Of a stretch of 30,769 nucleotides of DNA, positions 1-7,845 are shown in pieces. This DNA is from Flavobacteriales bacterium UBA1959 (GTDB lineage Bacteria > Bacteroidota > Bacteroidia > Flavobacteriales_D > Sanyastnellaceae). How positions within the stretch are numbered: position 1 is the stretch's first letter; each line of letters begins with the position of its first letter. The DNA is taken from positions 1 to 30,769 of the forward strand of contig DDEH01000001.1 of assembly GCA_002336085.1 (NCBI GenBank), given 5' to 3'. The translations under genes were made by a program, and so were the position numbers. A model generated the notes under the pieces. It made no database searches and was not told the DNA's origin. It saw nothing but the letters and a program-made list of their open reading frames with translations.

Positions 1-1
1 T

Positions 2-1717
2 AACCTCATGAATCTAACTACTGATCACACGGGTGGTTTCTTGGGGGCAGGTGTGAGCTTTGCTGATTTCAATGGTGATCGCATTGATGATTTGAGTTTT
101 GCTAATCACCTTGGAGACCTACGTTTTTATGAAGGAACGGGCGGAGAAGGTGGTTTCTTGGAAGTGGATTTAGGCTTGCCAGCCTATCCTTTCGAAGCGA
201 AAATGATTTTGTGGGCAGACATTGATAACGATGGCGATCAAGATCTATTCATTACCTACCGCTTGGTTCCCAACCGCATGTACATGAATGAAAACGGTGT
301 ATTTATAGATTCCAGCGCGACCTGTGGTATCAATCAAGGAGCCAGAAAGAGTTACGGAGCGTGTTTCGGCGACTACAACAAAGATGGTTACCTCGATTTA
401 TTTGTTGCGAATTACACCTCTTCCTTTGATGAGTTTGCATTCAATGAGCTTTATGTAAGCCAGGGCGACGGCACCTTTTTGGATGTTACCGAGGAGTCGG
501 GGATTTATGGCGTGACGGGTATACAATCCTTTCAAGGGCAGTGGGTGGACTTCAACGGCGACCAATTGTTAGACTTGCACGTCGTGAGAGATCGGGTCAT
601 CTATTCCAACCACTATTTTGAGCAACAACCTTCAGGATCAGTTGTCCCGTTCATTGAAAAAGGGGAAGAGGTTGGGCTGGATATGGCCATCAATTGCATG
701 TCCACAAGTGTTGCAGACTATGATGGAGACTTAGATATGGATGTCTATCTCACTGCATTTCCATCGGACCAAAATTGGATGCTCGCGAACAACGACTATT
801 CATTTTCTGCGGTCAACGAGGATACTCAAGAAGTTCCCATGCAGAACATGCAGGTGGATGCCATTTGTTGGGCAGGAAATTGGTTGGATGCAGACAACAA
901 TGGCCATGAGGATTTGCATGTGGCCAATGGATTCAGTGAATACACGAATTATCCGTCTATTTTGGATGCGTATGATGAGTCTGACAAGCTTTTTTACAAT
1001 GAAGACGGCGTATTTGAAGAGTCGCAAAACCCCCTTTTTCAAAGTTTGAGCGTGCTGTCATTTAGCACGGCTACGGGCGACTACAACCGGGATGGATTCC
1101 CGGACTTGGTCTCTAATCGAGTGGGAGATTACGCGCAAATGCTGCGTTCAGAGCCCAACGAAAACCATTGGATTAAATTTTGGTTGGAAGGTTCGATTAG
1201 CAACCGGGATGCAGTGGGTGCCACAATAGAAGTTTGGACCGATGGCCAACCCCAGAGTCGAATGACTTTTGCTGGTGAAAATTACCTCGGTCAAAATAGC
1301 CATTGGGAACATTTTGGATTGGGGAGCGCGAATTCAGTGGATTCAATAGTGGTGAATTGGCCGATTGGTTTGCCAGAGGTTTACCAGGACTTGGACATCG
1401 ATACGCACTGGTTATTGATACAAGATGCGGAACCTATGAGTATTTGGACAGAATCGATGGCATGTGAAGGGGAGTGTTACGGCTGCACCTATTCTGAGGC
1501 GTGTAATTACGATCCAGAAGCGATCATCGAAGATGGCTCTTGCAGTTTTTCCTGCTGGCTTGGTTCCGAGGCTTGCGGCTCAGGAACAGTTTGGGATGAG
1601 GTTACCTCCACCTGCATCCCCAATCCGTGCGTGGGTGATTTGAACTACGACAACGTGATCACCGTTTCTGATTTATTGATTTTACTTTATTCGATGTTTG
1701 GGTTTTGTCCCGAATAA
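2..1717 (+). CDS. Secreted FG-GAP/VCBS repeat protein with ASPIC/UnbV domain and dockerin-like tail (5' partial)
   Basis: The frame is open to the left edge and the first Met (base 8) is not preceded by a stop or followed by a signal peptide, so the gene probably starts outside the window. Counting from that Met (569 residues), Asp-rich FG-GAP/VCBS calcium-binding repeats occur near residues 20-29, 71-80, 122-131, 182-191, 237-246, 296-305 and 358-367 (for example DIDNDGDQDL), as expected of a beta-propeller. An ASPIC/UnbV-like region (about 387-460) follows. Residues 492-512 carry the Cys motif GCTYSEACNYDP...DGSC, which I recall from many marine Bacteroidota exoproteins. The last 27 residues hold one dockerin type I-like calcium loop (GDLNYDN...SDLLILL). 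The protein is probably extracellular and binds calcium; its ligand is unknown. No C-terminal type IX sorting domain is visible. It converges on the M28 peptidase gene with a 16-base gap. Confidence 0.85.
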   Translation, partial: NLMNLTTDHTGGFLGAGVSFADFNGDRIDDLSFANHLGDLRFYEGTGGEGGFLEVDLGLPAYPFEAKMILWADIDNDGDQDLFITYRLVPNRMYMNENGVFIDSSATCGINQGARKSYGACFGDYNKDGYLDLFVANYTSSFDEFAFNELYVSQGDGTFLDVTEESGIYGVTGIQSFQGQWVDFNGDQLLDLHVVRDRVIYSNHYFEQQPSGSVVPFIEKGEEVGLDMAINCMSTSVADYDGDLDMDVYLTAFPSDQNWMLANNDYSFSAVNEDTQEVPMQNMQVDAICWAGNWLDADNNGHEDLHVANGFSEYTNYPSILDAYDESDKLFYNEDGVFEESQNPLFQSLSVLSFSTATGDYNRDGFPDLVSNRVGDYAQMLRSEPNENHWIKFWLEGSISNRDAVGATIEVWTDGQPQSRMTFAGENYLGQNSHWEHFGLGSANSVDSIVVNWPIGLPEVYQDLDIDTHWLLIQDAEPMSIWTESMACEGECYGCTYSEACNYDPEAIIEDGSCSFSCWLGSEACGSGTVWDEVTSTCIPNPCVGDLNYDNVITVSDLLILLYSMFGFCPE

Positions 1718-1733
1718 TACAAAAAATCGATTG

Positions 1734-3140
1734 CTATTTGGGAGAAGGGAGGTGCTGGTCGAGCAAAACTAGTGCGGCGGCAAATGTAGCTGCGCCTAAT
1801 TCTAACTCTCTTTTGTGCACGTTTTCGAAAATATCTTGACTGCTGTGATGGAAATCAAAATACCGCTGTCCATCGGGACTCAATCCCAGTAGGGTGGGAC
1901 GAGGTTTTAGTGACTTGAGCGGAGAGATATCCACTCCAGCGCCCCCACGCCGGAATTGATGCACGTTGTAAGCGTCGAATAACTCACTCCAGCCTCGCAC
2001 AACTTCGGTGGCTGCATCGTCCGCGTCAATCCTAAACCCCCTAGGAACGAATCCCCCTGCATCCGATTCCATCGCCGCCAAATGTACAATTTCTGTTTCT
2101 GCGTTTTCAATGGCAGCTTGTCGTGCATATTCTTTGCCTCCGCGATTCCCGTTTTCTTCATTGATGAAGAGCACAAAGCGAATCGTGCGTTTGGGCTGAT
2201 ATCCAATGGCTTTCAGAATACGCAGAGCCTCCAATGTGTGCACGACTCCGGCACCGTCATCGTGAGCGCCTTCCCCGATATCCCAAGAGTCCAAGTGTCC
2301 GCCAATTGTGATTATTTCATTTGGTTTTTCCGCTCCTGTCCATTCGCCGATGACGTTGCCCTGTTCCACATCTTCAAAGGCCTTGCAGTTCATTTGAAGC
2401 CTGACGACTGCATCAGGGTCCGCCAGTGCAGTTGCGGCTAGCCAGGATGCATCGACGGTGGAAATGGCAGCAGCAGGAATGCGAGGCATTTCGTCATTGT
2501 AGCGCAATGCTCCTGTGTGCGGCAATGTATCCAGGGCATGTGTTAACGAACGGACTAGTACGGCTACTGCTCCTTTCGCAGCAGCAACACTCGCACCGTT
2601 GCCTCGTTGGTCAATGGCTCCGCCATAGGCAGCTCCTGTATTGATAAGCACAGGATCCATAGCCCGATTAAAAAGAATGATCTTCCCAGTGGCATCGACA
2701 TCAGAGTCAACGCTTAGTTCATCCAATCGTTTGACCGTCAATACGGGAGCTTCGATGACTCCATCATTCCTCGTGCCCACAGATCCTCCCAAAGCAGTTA
2801 TATGTAGCGCATAGATCTCACCGTCAGAACCAACAAAAGATGCCTCTGCGAGGTCACCCCGTGTCCAGCTGGGCACGATTACGGGCATTATCCAAGTTCG
2901 GTCTGCCCCGTATGAGTCCATCACGGATTGTCCCCATTTCATGGCTTGAGCTGCGCTCTCAGATCCGCTTAGACGATGGCCAATTCCTTTTGTCAGTGTT
3001 CTCAGATTATCGTAAGCTTCACCTCGCGCAAGTGCCTCATCATAAATGGTTCGAAGGAGCAAACTATCTCGGGTCCATTGCGCCTGAGATGCGACTGTGC
3101 TAAGGATGAAAATAAGAAGGAAGGATAGTGGTCTTATCAT
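1734..3140 (-). CDS. Secreted M28 family metallopeptidase (carboxypeptidase Q-like)
   Basis: A 468-residue zinc aminopeptidase/carboxypeptidase. A signal peptide (1-20, cleavage after SQA, before Gln) predicts export to the periplasm or beyond. A protease-associated-type insert lies at roughly 120-250. The catalytic region carries the M28 metal and catalytic residues in order: GGHLDSW (281-286, His282), HDDGAG (293-298, bridging Asp), NEENG (327-331, catalytic Glu), ESDAGG (358-363) and FDFHHSSQD (428-436, last His ligand). The arrangement resembles plasma glutamate carboxypeptidase/carboxypeptidase Q, which releases N-terminal or C-terminal amino acids from short peptides; the exact specificity here is inferred. 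The gene stands alone, divergent from the nitroreductase across a 100-base gap. All catalytic residues appear intact. Confidence 0.93.
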   Translation of the reverse strand: MIRPLSFLLIFILSTVASQAQWTRDSLLLRTIYDEALARGEAYDNLRTLTKGIGHRLSGSESAAQAMKWGQSVMDSYGADRTWIMPVIVPSWTRGDLAEASFVGSDGEIYALHITALGGSVGTRNDGVIEAPVLTVKRLDELSVDSDVDATGKIILFNRAMDPVLINTGAAYGGAIDQRGNGASVAAAKGAVAVLVRSLTHALDTLPHTGALRYNDEMPRIPAAAISTVDASWLAATALADPDAVVRLQMNCKAFEDVEQGNVIGEWTGAEKPNEIITIGGHLDSWDIGEGAHDDGAGVVHTLEALRILKAIGYQPKRTIRFVLFINEENGNRGGKEYARQAAIENAETEIVHLAAMESDAGGFVPRGFRIDADDAATEVVRGWSELFDAYNVHQFRRGGAGVDISPLKSLKPRPTLLGLSPDGQRYFDFHHSSQDIFENVHKRELELGAATFAAALVLLDQHLPSPK

Positions 3141-3193
3141 GGCTGAAATTTACAGGAATATTCGAGGAGTTAGGAGGATTCAATCGTCGAGGA

Positions 3194-3219
3194 TACTCGA
3201 GTTTTCACGAGTACATTTG
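3194..3219 (+). promoter_or_regulatory. Candidate nitroreductase promoter (-7 box) overlapped by a 6-bp dyad
   Basis: TACATTTG at 3212-3219 matches the Bacteroidota -7 consensus TAnnTTTG exactly and lies 21 bases before the nitroreductase start. No good -33 TTTG stands at the usual distance. A perfect inverted repeat, TACTCG (3194-3199), 8-base spacer, CGAGTA (3208-3213), covers the gap where RNA polymerase would sit and shares its last two bases with the -7 box. That is the expected position of a dimeric repressor site. The regulator is unknown, and the operator role is inference. Confidence 0.45.
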
Positions 3220-3240
3220 TGATGCAAAGAGGACACGGTT

Positions 3241-3834
3241 ATGAGACATAATTTATCTGAAGTAACGGATTTGATGCGGGACCGCCGTAGCATCTCACCT
3301 GAGCACTTTTCTTCCCGTAAGGTGCACAAGGAAGTGGTGGAATTGATGCTCACTAACGCGACTTGGGCGCCTACCCACGGAATGACGCAGCCATGGAGAT
3401 TTGCGGCATATGTAGGGGATGGTATGCATGCAATTGGGCCCAAATTGGCAGATTGGTACCGCCAAGCTTCTGGTCAAGCGGCATCAGATGCCAAGGTTAA
3501 AAAGCTCGAAGCTCGAGGAGAACGGGTGACAGCGATGGTCATTGTTGGGGTGAAGCCGGATCCTAGTGGAAGGATTGATATTCGTGACGAGCGTTATGCT
3601 GTGGCTTGTGCGATGCAAAACATGTATCTGACCTGCACTGCCCATGGGTTGGGGGGGTTTTGGTCCACGCCATCCATGATTCATCTTCCGGAGGTGCGGG
3701 AGTTTGCGGGCTTCGATATGGACACGGAAGTCCTAGGTTTTTTTTACGTTGGGTATCCGGAAGGTGAATGGCCCAAGAGTCATCGTAAGCCGTTAGAGTA
3801 TGTTACCCGTTGGGTAGATTCATCAGAACCCTAG
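3241..3834 (+). CDS. Nitroreductase family FMN-dependent oxidoreductase
   Basis: A 197-residue protein of the short, YdjA-like nitroreductase type, which uses FMN and NAD(P)H to reduce nitro, quinone or related substrates in the cytoplasm. Family signs are the N-terminal RDRRSISPEHF (Arg residues that hold FMN phosphate), ATWAPTHGMTQPWRF at about 41-55 (the usual A-P-(S/T)-x-x-x-x-Q-P-W-x-F FMN pocket), YAVACAMQNMYL, and GLGGFWST for the second FMN contact. Substrate cannot be read from sequence. The gene is single, has a candidate promoter with a dyad just upstream, and converges on the barrel gene with a 16-base gap. A G7 run (3651-3657) and a T8 run (3738-3745) lie inside the frame without disrupting it. 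Confidence 0.92.
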   Translation: MRHNLSEVTDLMRDRRSISPEHFSSRKVHKEVVELMLTNATWAPTHGMTQPWRFAAYVGDGMHAIGPKLADWYRQASGQAASDAKVKKLEARGERVTAMVIVGVKPDPSGRIDIRDERYAVACAMQNMYLTCTAHGLGGFWSTPSMIHLPEVREFAGFDMDTEVLGFFYVGYPEGEWPKSHRKPLEYVTRWVDSSEP

Positions 3835-3850
3835 GCCACGGAGGTATGTA

Positions 3851-4870
3851 TCAGGGCAGATAAATACGGCAGTCGATGGCAAATGCCGACTGCGGTAAAA
3901 ATATACGCACCTTTGAAAGCTCCAATTCTTGCTGCCATTTCGCTTCTCCCCACCGGTTGGAATTCCATTCGCGCCAAAAGCTCACTCCTATGTAGAAGGC
4001 AAGGTCTTCAGAAGTTGCTCCCTTAATTTTGACGCCGACATCCGCGCGCAAAGGTGCTGTCCAGCGTTGTTGTCGGTTTTCTTCGGCGGAATAGTCGCTA
4101 TACATGACTCCATTTTGTTGGTAGTCTGCCGTATATACATCACTCAGTAAGAAATCAACGCTGATTCCGGCAGAGGCGGAAAGTTCGTTCTTCGTATTTA
4201 TGGGTACACGTACTGTTGCCATCAAAGGCATTCGGTAGCGGCTGGATCGCAGGGTCAAGGTGTCGCTGAGCGTACCTTCCTCTGTCTCATTGGTTTCCCA
4301 GTTGGGGATGTAACTCAGTTCCCAATCTGCCAACAATCGCAGGGTTTCCAAGCCGATTTCAGCGCTCCATTGCGGGTTAAAGTCACGCCTTATGCGAGCT
4401 CCGAATCCGTTTCCTCCTCTCGGATTCCACAGAACGTTCAAACCTTCATTGGAAGCCGCAACCGGTTCCAATCCTACGGCTTCCAAGGGTACGACATAAA
4501 GGCCGCCAACGGATAGACTCCATGTCTTTGTTTTTTTGATTTGCTGAGCGTTTGCTTGCGTAGAAAAGAAGCCGATAATTGCCAGTATGAGCGCCCCGAG
4601 CGTGATGAGGAGCATAGCGTTTCTCAGCCCACGGACGGGAATGAATTTTGTGCGGTATTGGGCGTAAACCAGGTGGTTCGAATTCAACGCTTTTTTGAAG
4701 TAATCGCGGTGAACTCCAAACAGCCACTCCTCGTCCTCGAAATGCCGTTCAAATGGAGTCGATGCATTATTTAAGCGGGCCTGGAAAGCATCAGCGTGTT
4801 CTTCTTCGCCGAAGGAGAATACATAGTAGCGGTTATCACCAGGGTGAATGAAGTAGTTGGTCCAACGCAT
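3851..4870 (-). CDS. Chimera: small conserved N-terminal domain + hydrophobic helix + outer-membrane beta-barrel
   Basis: A 339-residue protein in two parts. Residues 1-85 (FIHPGDNRYYVFSF..., LFGVHRDYFKKAL, YRTKFIPVRGLRN) resemble, from memory, a free-standing Bacteroidota protein of about 100 residues that ends in one membrane helix; I know no function for it. Residues 86-107 are strongly hydrophobic and end in STQANAQ, which reads like a signal peptide cleavage site (AxA before Gln). Residues 112-339 have the alternating, aromatic-rich pattern of an outer-membrane barrel (SVGGLYVVPLE, GFGARIRRDFNPQWSAEIGLETL, and so on). The internal ATG at Met86 (4613-4615) could start a barrel-only product, but that leader would lack N-terminal positive charge. 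I keep the full frame because the first 85 codons look conserved. Processing and topology are unknown. Confidence 0.75.
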   Translation of the reverse strand: MRWTNYFIHPGDNRYYVFSFGEEEHADAFQARLNNASTPFERHFEDEEWLFGVHRDYFKKALNSNHLVYAQYRTKFIPVRGLRNAMLLITLGALILAIIGFFSTQANAQQIKKTKTWSLSVGGLYVVPLEAVGLEPVAASNEGLNVLWNPRGGNGFGARIRRDFNPQWSAEIGLETLRLLADWELSYIPNWETNETEEGTLSDTLTLRSSRYRMPLMATVRVPINTKNELSASAGISVDFLLSDVYTADYQQNGVMYSDYSAEENRQQRWTAPLRADVGVKIKGATSEDLAFYIGVSFWREWNSNRWGEAKWQQELELSKVRIFLPQSAFAIDCRIYLP

Positions 4871-4910
4871 ATTTTATTGAAGGTAAGATATAGCGGAGTA
4901 GTACGCTGTT

Positions 4911-4951
4911 AAAAAAAAAGGCCTATCTCCATTTCTGGAGGATAGGCCTTT
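4911..4951 (-). terminator. Strong intrinsic terminator closing the dcw/yceI unit
   Basis: Read on the minus strand, the arms AAAGGCCTATCCTCCA (4951-4936) and TGGAGATAGGCCTTT (4931-4917) pair almost perfectly with one bulged base, around a GAAA tetraloop (4935-4932). Nine consecutive T residues (4919-4911) follow, the first three of them part of the stem. It lies 31 bases after the stop of the YceI-type gene and before the barrel gene. The T-run is on the minus side only; the plus-strand side is followed by a weaker CGGTTTC. It therefore mainly serves the minus-strand genes to its right. Confidence 0.9.
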
Positions 4952-4981
4952 CGGTTTCAAAATCAATGGCTGCAGTATGAA

Positions 4982-5650
4982 TTAGCTTTCGGCAACGATA
5001 TGGAAGCTGATTGTGATGTCATCATTGATGAGCTTATCTCCTAGATTCGGGAAAATTTTAGGAAATGAACCAGAACGGAATTTCACATCATATTTTGAGC
5101 GATCAAAAGTCATGTCACCATCGAGTGTGAGTTGGTTTCCGTCTTGGGATACACTGATAGGAAAAGCGATTGGATGCGATATTCCTCGAATGTTTAGTAT
5201 GCCTCCGGCGGTTGAGGAACCCCCTTTTGACTTGATGGACTCCAATTTCAATTCTGCAAAAGGGAATTTTTCAACCCCGAAGAAATCCTCAGATTTTAAA
5301 TGTCGCTGAAGTCTCTCTTTCGAACTTCCAGTCAGGTCTGTGACGTCTAGGCTGCTCATGTCCATGGCAATGAACCCACTGGATACAGAATTATTCATAA
5401 CGCTTGTGCTTCCTTTGTAAATGTTTACAGTGCCTGTATGCGTCTCTGTCGTAATCTCAGTTCCGACCCAGTTGCACGTGCTGAGATTGCTATTTATTAG
5501 GTATTGACCATCAGCAAACGATGTGTTTGCTTCTGATGATTTTTTTTCCTCTGCGGTTTTCGGATCCGATTCTGTGTTCGATTCCTTAGGTGTGGTTCCG
5601 CAGCTAACGAAAATTAGAGCGGCGATGATTGTTGCGAAAAGAGTCTTCAT
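4982..5650 (-). CDS. YceI-like domain lipoprotein
   Basis: A 222-residue lipoprotein with leader MKTLFATIIAALIFVSC, the modified Cys at residue 17, and a short Ser/Thr/Glu-rich linker to about residue 44. The YceI fold follows: YLINSNLSTCNWVGTEITTETHTGTVNIYKG, then the MDMSSLDVTDL and HLKSEDFFGVEKFPFAEL blocks typical of the family, then DITISFHIVAES. YceI proteins are lipocalin-like and some bind polyisoprenoid chains. A link to the lipid carrier made by the wall genes upstream is possible but not shown. It is the last gene before the terminator, 38 bases after yqeY, and may be read from the dcw transcript or a promoter of its own. Confidence 0.9.
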   Translation of the reverse strand: MKTLFATIIAALIFVSCGTTPKESNTESDPKTAEEKKSSEANTSFADGQYLINSNLSTCNWVGTEITTETHTGTVNIYKGSTSVMNNSVSSGFIAMDMSSLDVTDLTGSSKERLQRHLKSEDFFGVEKFPFAELKLESIKSKGGSSTAGGILNIRGISHPIAFPISVSQDGNQLTLDGDMTFDRSKYDVKFRSGSFPKIFPNLGDKLINDDITISFHIVAES

Positions 5651-5688
5651 TATATTCTAAGTGTGTAGTGGGTTAATAAGAGCAAAGG

Positions 5689-6147
5689 TTATTGTTTCTG
5701 TAGCTGGGATTTTACAGCTTTGGCAATCAGCTTCCCATCTGCTTTTCCGGCCATGGCAGCTGATGCCCGTCCCATTGTTTTCCCCATGTCGGCCATAGAG
5801 GTTGCTCCTAATTCTTGTATGATATTCGCCACGTTTGCGGAGATTTCATCTTCGCTTAGTTGCTTGGGTAGAAATTCTGCAATGACAGCGGCTTGTGAAC
5901 GCTCCTCCGCTTCTAGGTCAGGTCGGCATTGCTCTTGGTAGATCTCTGCTGATTCATTCCGTTGCTTGAAGAGTTTGTTCAAGATTGCAAATGCAGTCAC
6001 ATCGTCTATGTTTTCTGCGTTAGCGCCAGTCTTGGTGGCTTCCAATAGTAATTTACTCTTGATGTCGCGCAACGCATTCAAGCGTTCCTTGTCTCGGCTG
6101 CGCATTGCATCTTTTATGCCCTCTGATATTGTGTTGTAAAATGACAT
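5689..6147 (-). CDS. GatB/YqeY domain protein
   Basis: A 152-residue protein with the start at MSFYNTISEGIKDAMRSRDKERLNALRDIKS, which matches the usual YqeY N terminus and length (about 150). A longer in-frame Met at 6234 would run into the ftsZ coding end and add unconserved residues, so I reject it. Family signs are the RLNALRDIKSKLL helix, AILNKLFKQRNESAEIYQEQCRPDLEAEERSQAAVIAEFLPKQLSEDEI, and the MGKTMGRASAAMAGKADGKLIAKAVKSQL tail, which resembles the tRNA-binding tail of GatB. YqeY is often linked to tRNA-dependent amidotransferase-like activity, but its role is not established. It lies 7 bases after ftsZ and is probably co-transcribed with it. Confidence 0.93.
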   Translation of the reverse strand: MSFYNTISEGIKDAMRSRDKERLNALRDIKSKLLLEATKTGANAENIDDVTAFAILNKLFKQRNESAEIYQEQCRPDLEAEERSQAAVIAEFLPKQLSEDEISANVANIIQELGATSMADMGKTMGRASAAMAGKADGKLIAKAVKSQLQKQ

Positions 6148-6154
6148 GGTAGTT

Positions 6155-7816
6155 TCAATCGACGTTATCGTGTAAGAAAGGGTTGTCATTGCGAAGCTCG
6201 ATGTGTCGTTCGCCTTCCTCATCGACTTGTTCATTCAGACTAAATCGGCTCACTTGTGACTTGGAAGAATGGTCCAAATCATCCAAGATGACTTGTCGTC
6301 TTTTGTATGCAGGTTCGGCCTCTAAATTGGCTAGTCCTCCAGGTGTTTTGAGTTTTCGGGTGAACTGCTGGATTCGCTGGTCTCGGCCCATGTCACCTGA
6401 ATCGTTCTGCCGTGTTACTGGTTGTATTGGTATCCGATTGGCCGATGGCGTAGCATCCGTAGTTTGTGAGAGTGGCTTTGAAGTAGCTGGTGAATTCGCA
6501 TCTTCTTGTTGCGCTTCGTGGAAGCGAATACCGCCAAGATTTGGCTCATCCGAAGTTGCCGGGAGTGGATCGCTATCCAAGTTATAGACCTTCATGGCAT
6601 CCTCTTCTACATCTTTGGAATCTGCTTCGTTTTCGAACAAAGCAGAGAAGCCTTCAGGGGCATGCTCTTCTATCGAAGCCTCGTCTTTTAAGAAGGGAGC
6701 TTCTTCTGTGCTTTCTGTTGAGTTGAAATGCATTTCATTCAATTCAGTAGGGAGTTCTGTAGGTTTGACTGGCGCTGTAATTTCTTTCTCAACTCCTAGA
6801 ACGAATCGAGTAGTCTTCTCAGTCTCGGATGACTTCCAAAGTCCTTTTCCCTCAAAACCTGTTGCGATGACTGTAACGCACAAGTCATCTGTCAGAGATT
6901 TGTCTACACCATACCCCCAGATGACCTCTGCAGATTGTCCCGCGGCACCTTGGATGAAATCAGTGATTTCCATGATTTCATCCATTAGAACTTCCTCGTT
7001 GCCAAACGTTATGTTGAGCAGTACAAAATGCGCTCCGGTGATATCGCAGTCATTCAATAGTGGCGATTCGAGAGCTTCAATCACAGCAGTGCGCGCTCGA
7101 CCTTCGCCTGAAGCGGTTCCGGAGCCCATGATGGCTCGGCCAGAGTTTCTCATGACAGTATTGACATCATTCATGTCCACGTTAATTTCACCAGTGAGCG
7201 TGATGACCTCTGCAATGCCCTTGGCCGCAGTGCATAGTATTTCGTCAGCATTGTTGAAAGCGTCACGGATGGTTAGATTGCCATACAATTCACGCAGTTT
7301 ATCATTGCGGATGATGAGTAAGGTGTCTACCGATTCACGAATTTGTTCTAGTCCTTCTTGTGCTTGCGCCGTTCGTCGTTTTCCCTCAAATTGAAAAGGT
7401 ATAGTGACAATTCCCACCGTAAGGATATCCATTTCCCTTGCGGCTTGAGCAATTACAGGTGCGGCTCCGGTTCCGGTTCCACCGCCCATACCTGCGGTGA
7501 TAAACACCATGCTGGTGTCCGCACCTATGAGCTCCTTTACTTCGTCCAAGGATTCAATGGCCGCGTTGCGACCTACTTCTGGGAGTGATCCGGCACCTTG
7601 CCCACGGGTTAATGTCATACCCAATTGCACCTTGACGGGCACGGGGCTGGCTTCTAATGCTTGTGCATCTGTATTGCAGACGATGAAGTCAACGCCTTGG
7701 ATGCCGCGATCGTACATGGTGTTTACGGCATTAGAGCCGCCGCCACCGACGCCGATGACCTTGATGGGTGCATTAAGTTTCACTTCAGATGCGGTGTTTT
7801 CGTATGAGTCGTTCAT
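6155..7816 (-). CDS. ftsZ: Cell division GTPase FtsZ
   Basis: A 553-residue tubulin homologue that polymerises at midcell into the Z ring. GTP-binding signature GGGTGTGAAP is at 111-120, the glycine-rich GVGGGGSN at 22-29, and the T7 catalytic loop NVDMNDV at 212-218 (Asp214, Asp217). The globular part ends near residue 325. A long acidic, Ser/Thr/Pro-rich linker of about 190 residues follows. Close to the end come two blocks I recognise from Bacteroidota FtsZ: YKRRQVILDDLDHSS...SRFSLNEQ and the terminal RNDNPFLHDNVD, the likely docking peptide for FtsA and other partners. It lies 29 bases after ftsA. The linker is longer than in Escherichia coli FtsZ (383 residues in total) but within the style of this phylum. 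Confidence 0.98.
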   Translation of the reverse strand: MNDSYENTASEVKLNAPIKVIGVGGGGSNAVNTMYDRGIQGVDFIVCNTDAQALEASPVPVKVQLGMTLTRGQGAGSLPEVGRNAAIESLDEVKELIGADTSMVFITAGMGGGTGTGAAPVIAQAAREMDILTVGIVTIPFQFEGKRRTAQAQEGLEQIRESVDTLLIIRNDKLRELYGNLTIRDAFNNADEILCTAAKGIAEVITLTGEINVDMNDVNTVMRNSGRAIMGSGTASGEGRARTAVIEALESPLLNDCDITGAHFVLLNITFGNEEVLMDEIMEITDFIQGAAGQSAEVIWGYGVDKSLTDDLCVTVIATGFEGKGLWKSSETEKTTRFVLGVEKEITAPVKPTELPTELNEMHFNSTESTEEAPFLKDEASIEEHAPEGFSALFENEADSKDVEEDAMKVYNLDSDPLPATSDEPNLGGIRFHEAQQEDANSPATSKPLSQTTDATPSANRIPIQPVTRQNDSGDMGRDQRIQQFTRKLKTPGGLANLEAEPAYKRRQVILDDLDHSSKSQVSRFSLNEQVDEEGERHIELRNDNPFLHDNVD

Positions 7817-7845
7817 TGTGTTGCGATTGTGTTGGGAAGTGAAAA

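Noticed and set aside
3651..3745. G7 and T8 runs inside the nitroreductase as phase-variable tracts
   Set aside because: The frame is intact, the residues encoded (GLGGF, FFY) fit the family, and the tracts are short; nothing suggests switching at a surface function.
5689..6234. Longer YqeY start at 6234
   Set aside because: It would overlap the ftsZ end by 80 bases and add residues unlike the family; the ATG at 6147 gives the standard N terminus and length.
6594..7394. Long open frame opposite ftsZ (266 codons)
   Set aside because: It is antisense to a certain ftsZ gene, is Ser-rich low-complexity sequence, and shows no family motif; the frame is open because of ftsZ codon use.
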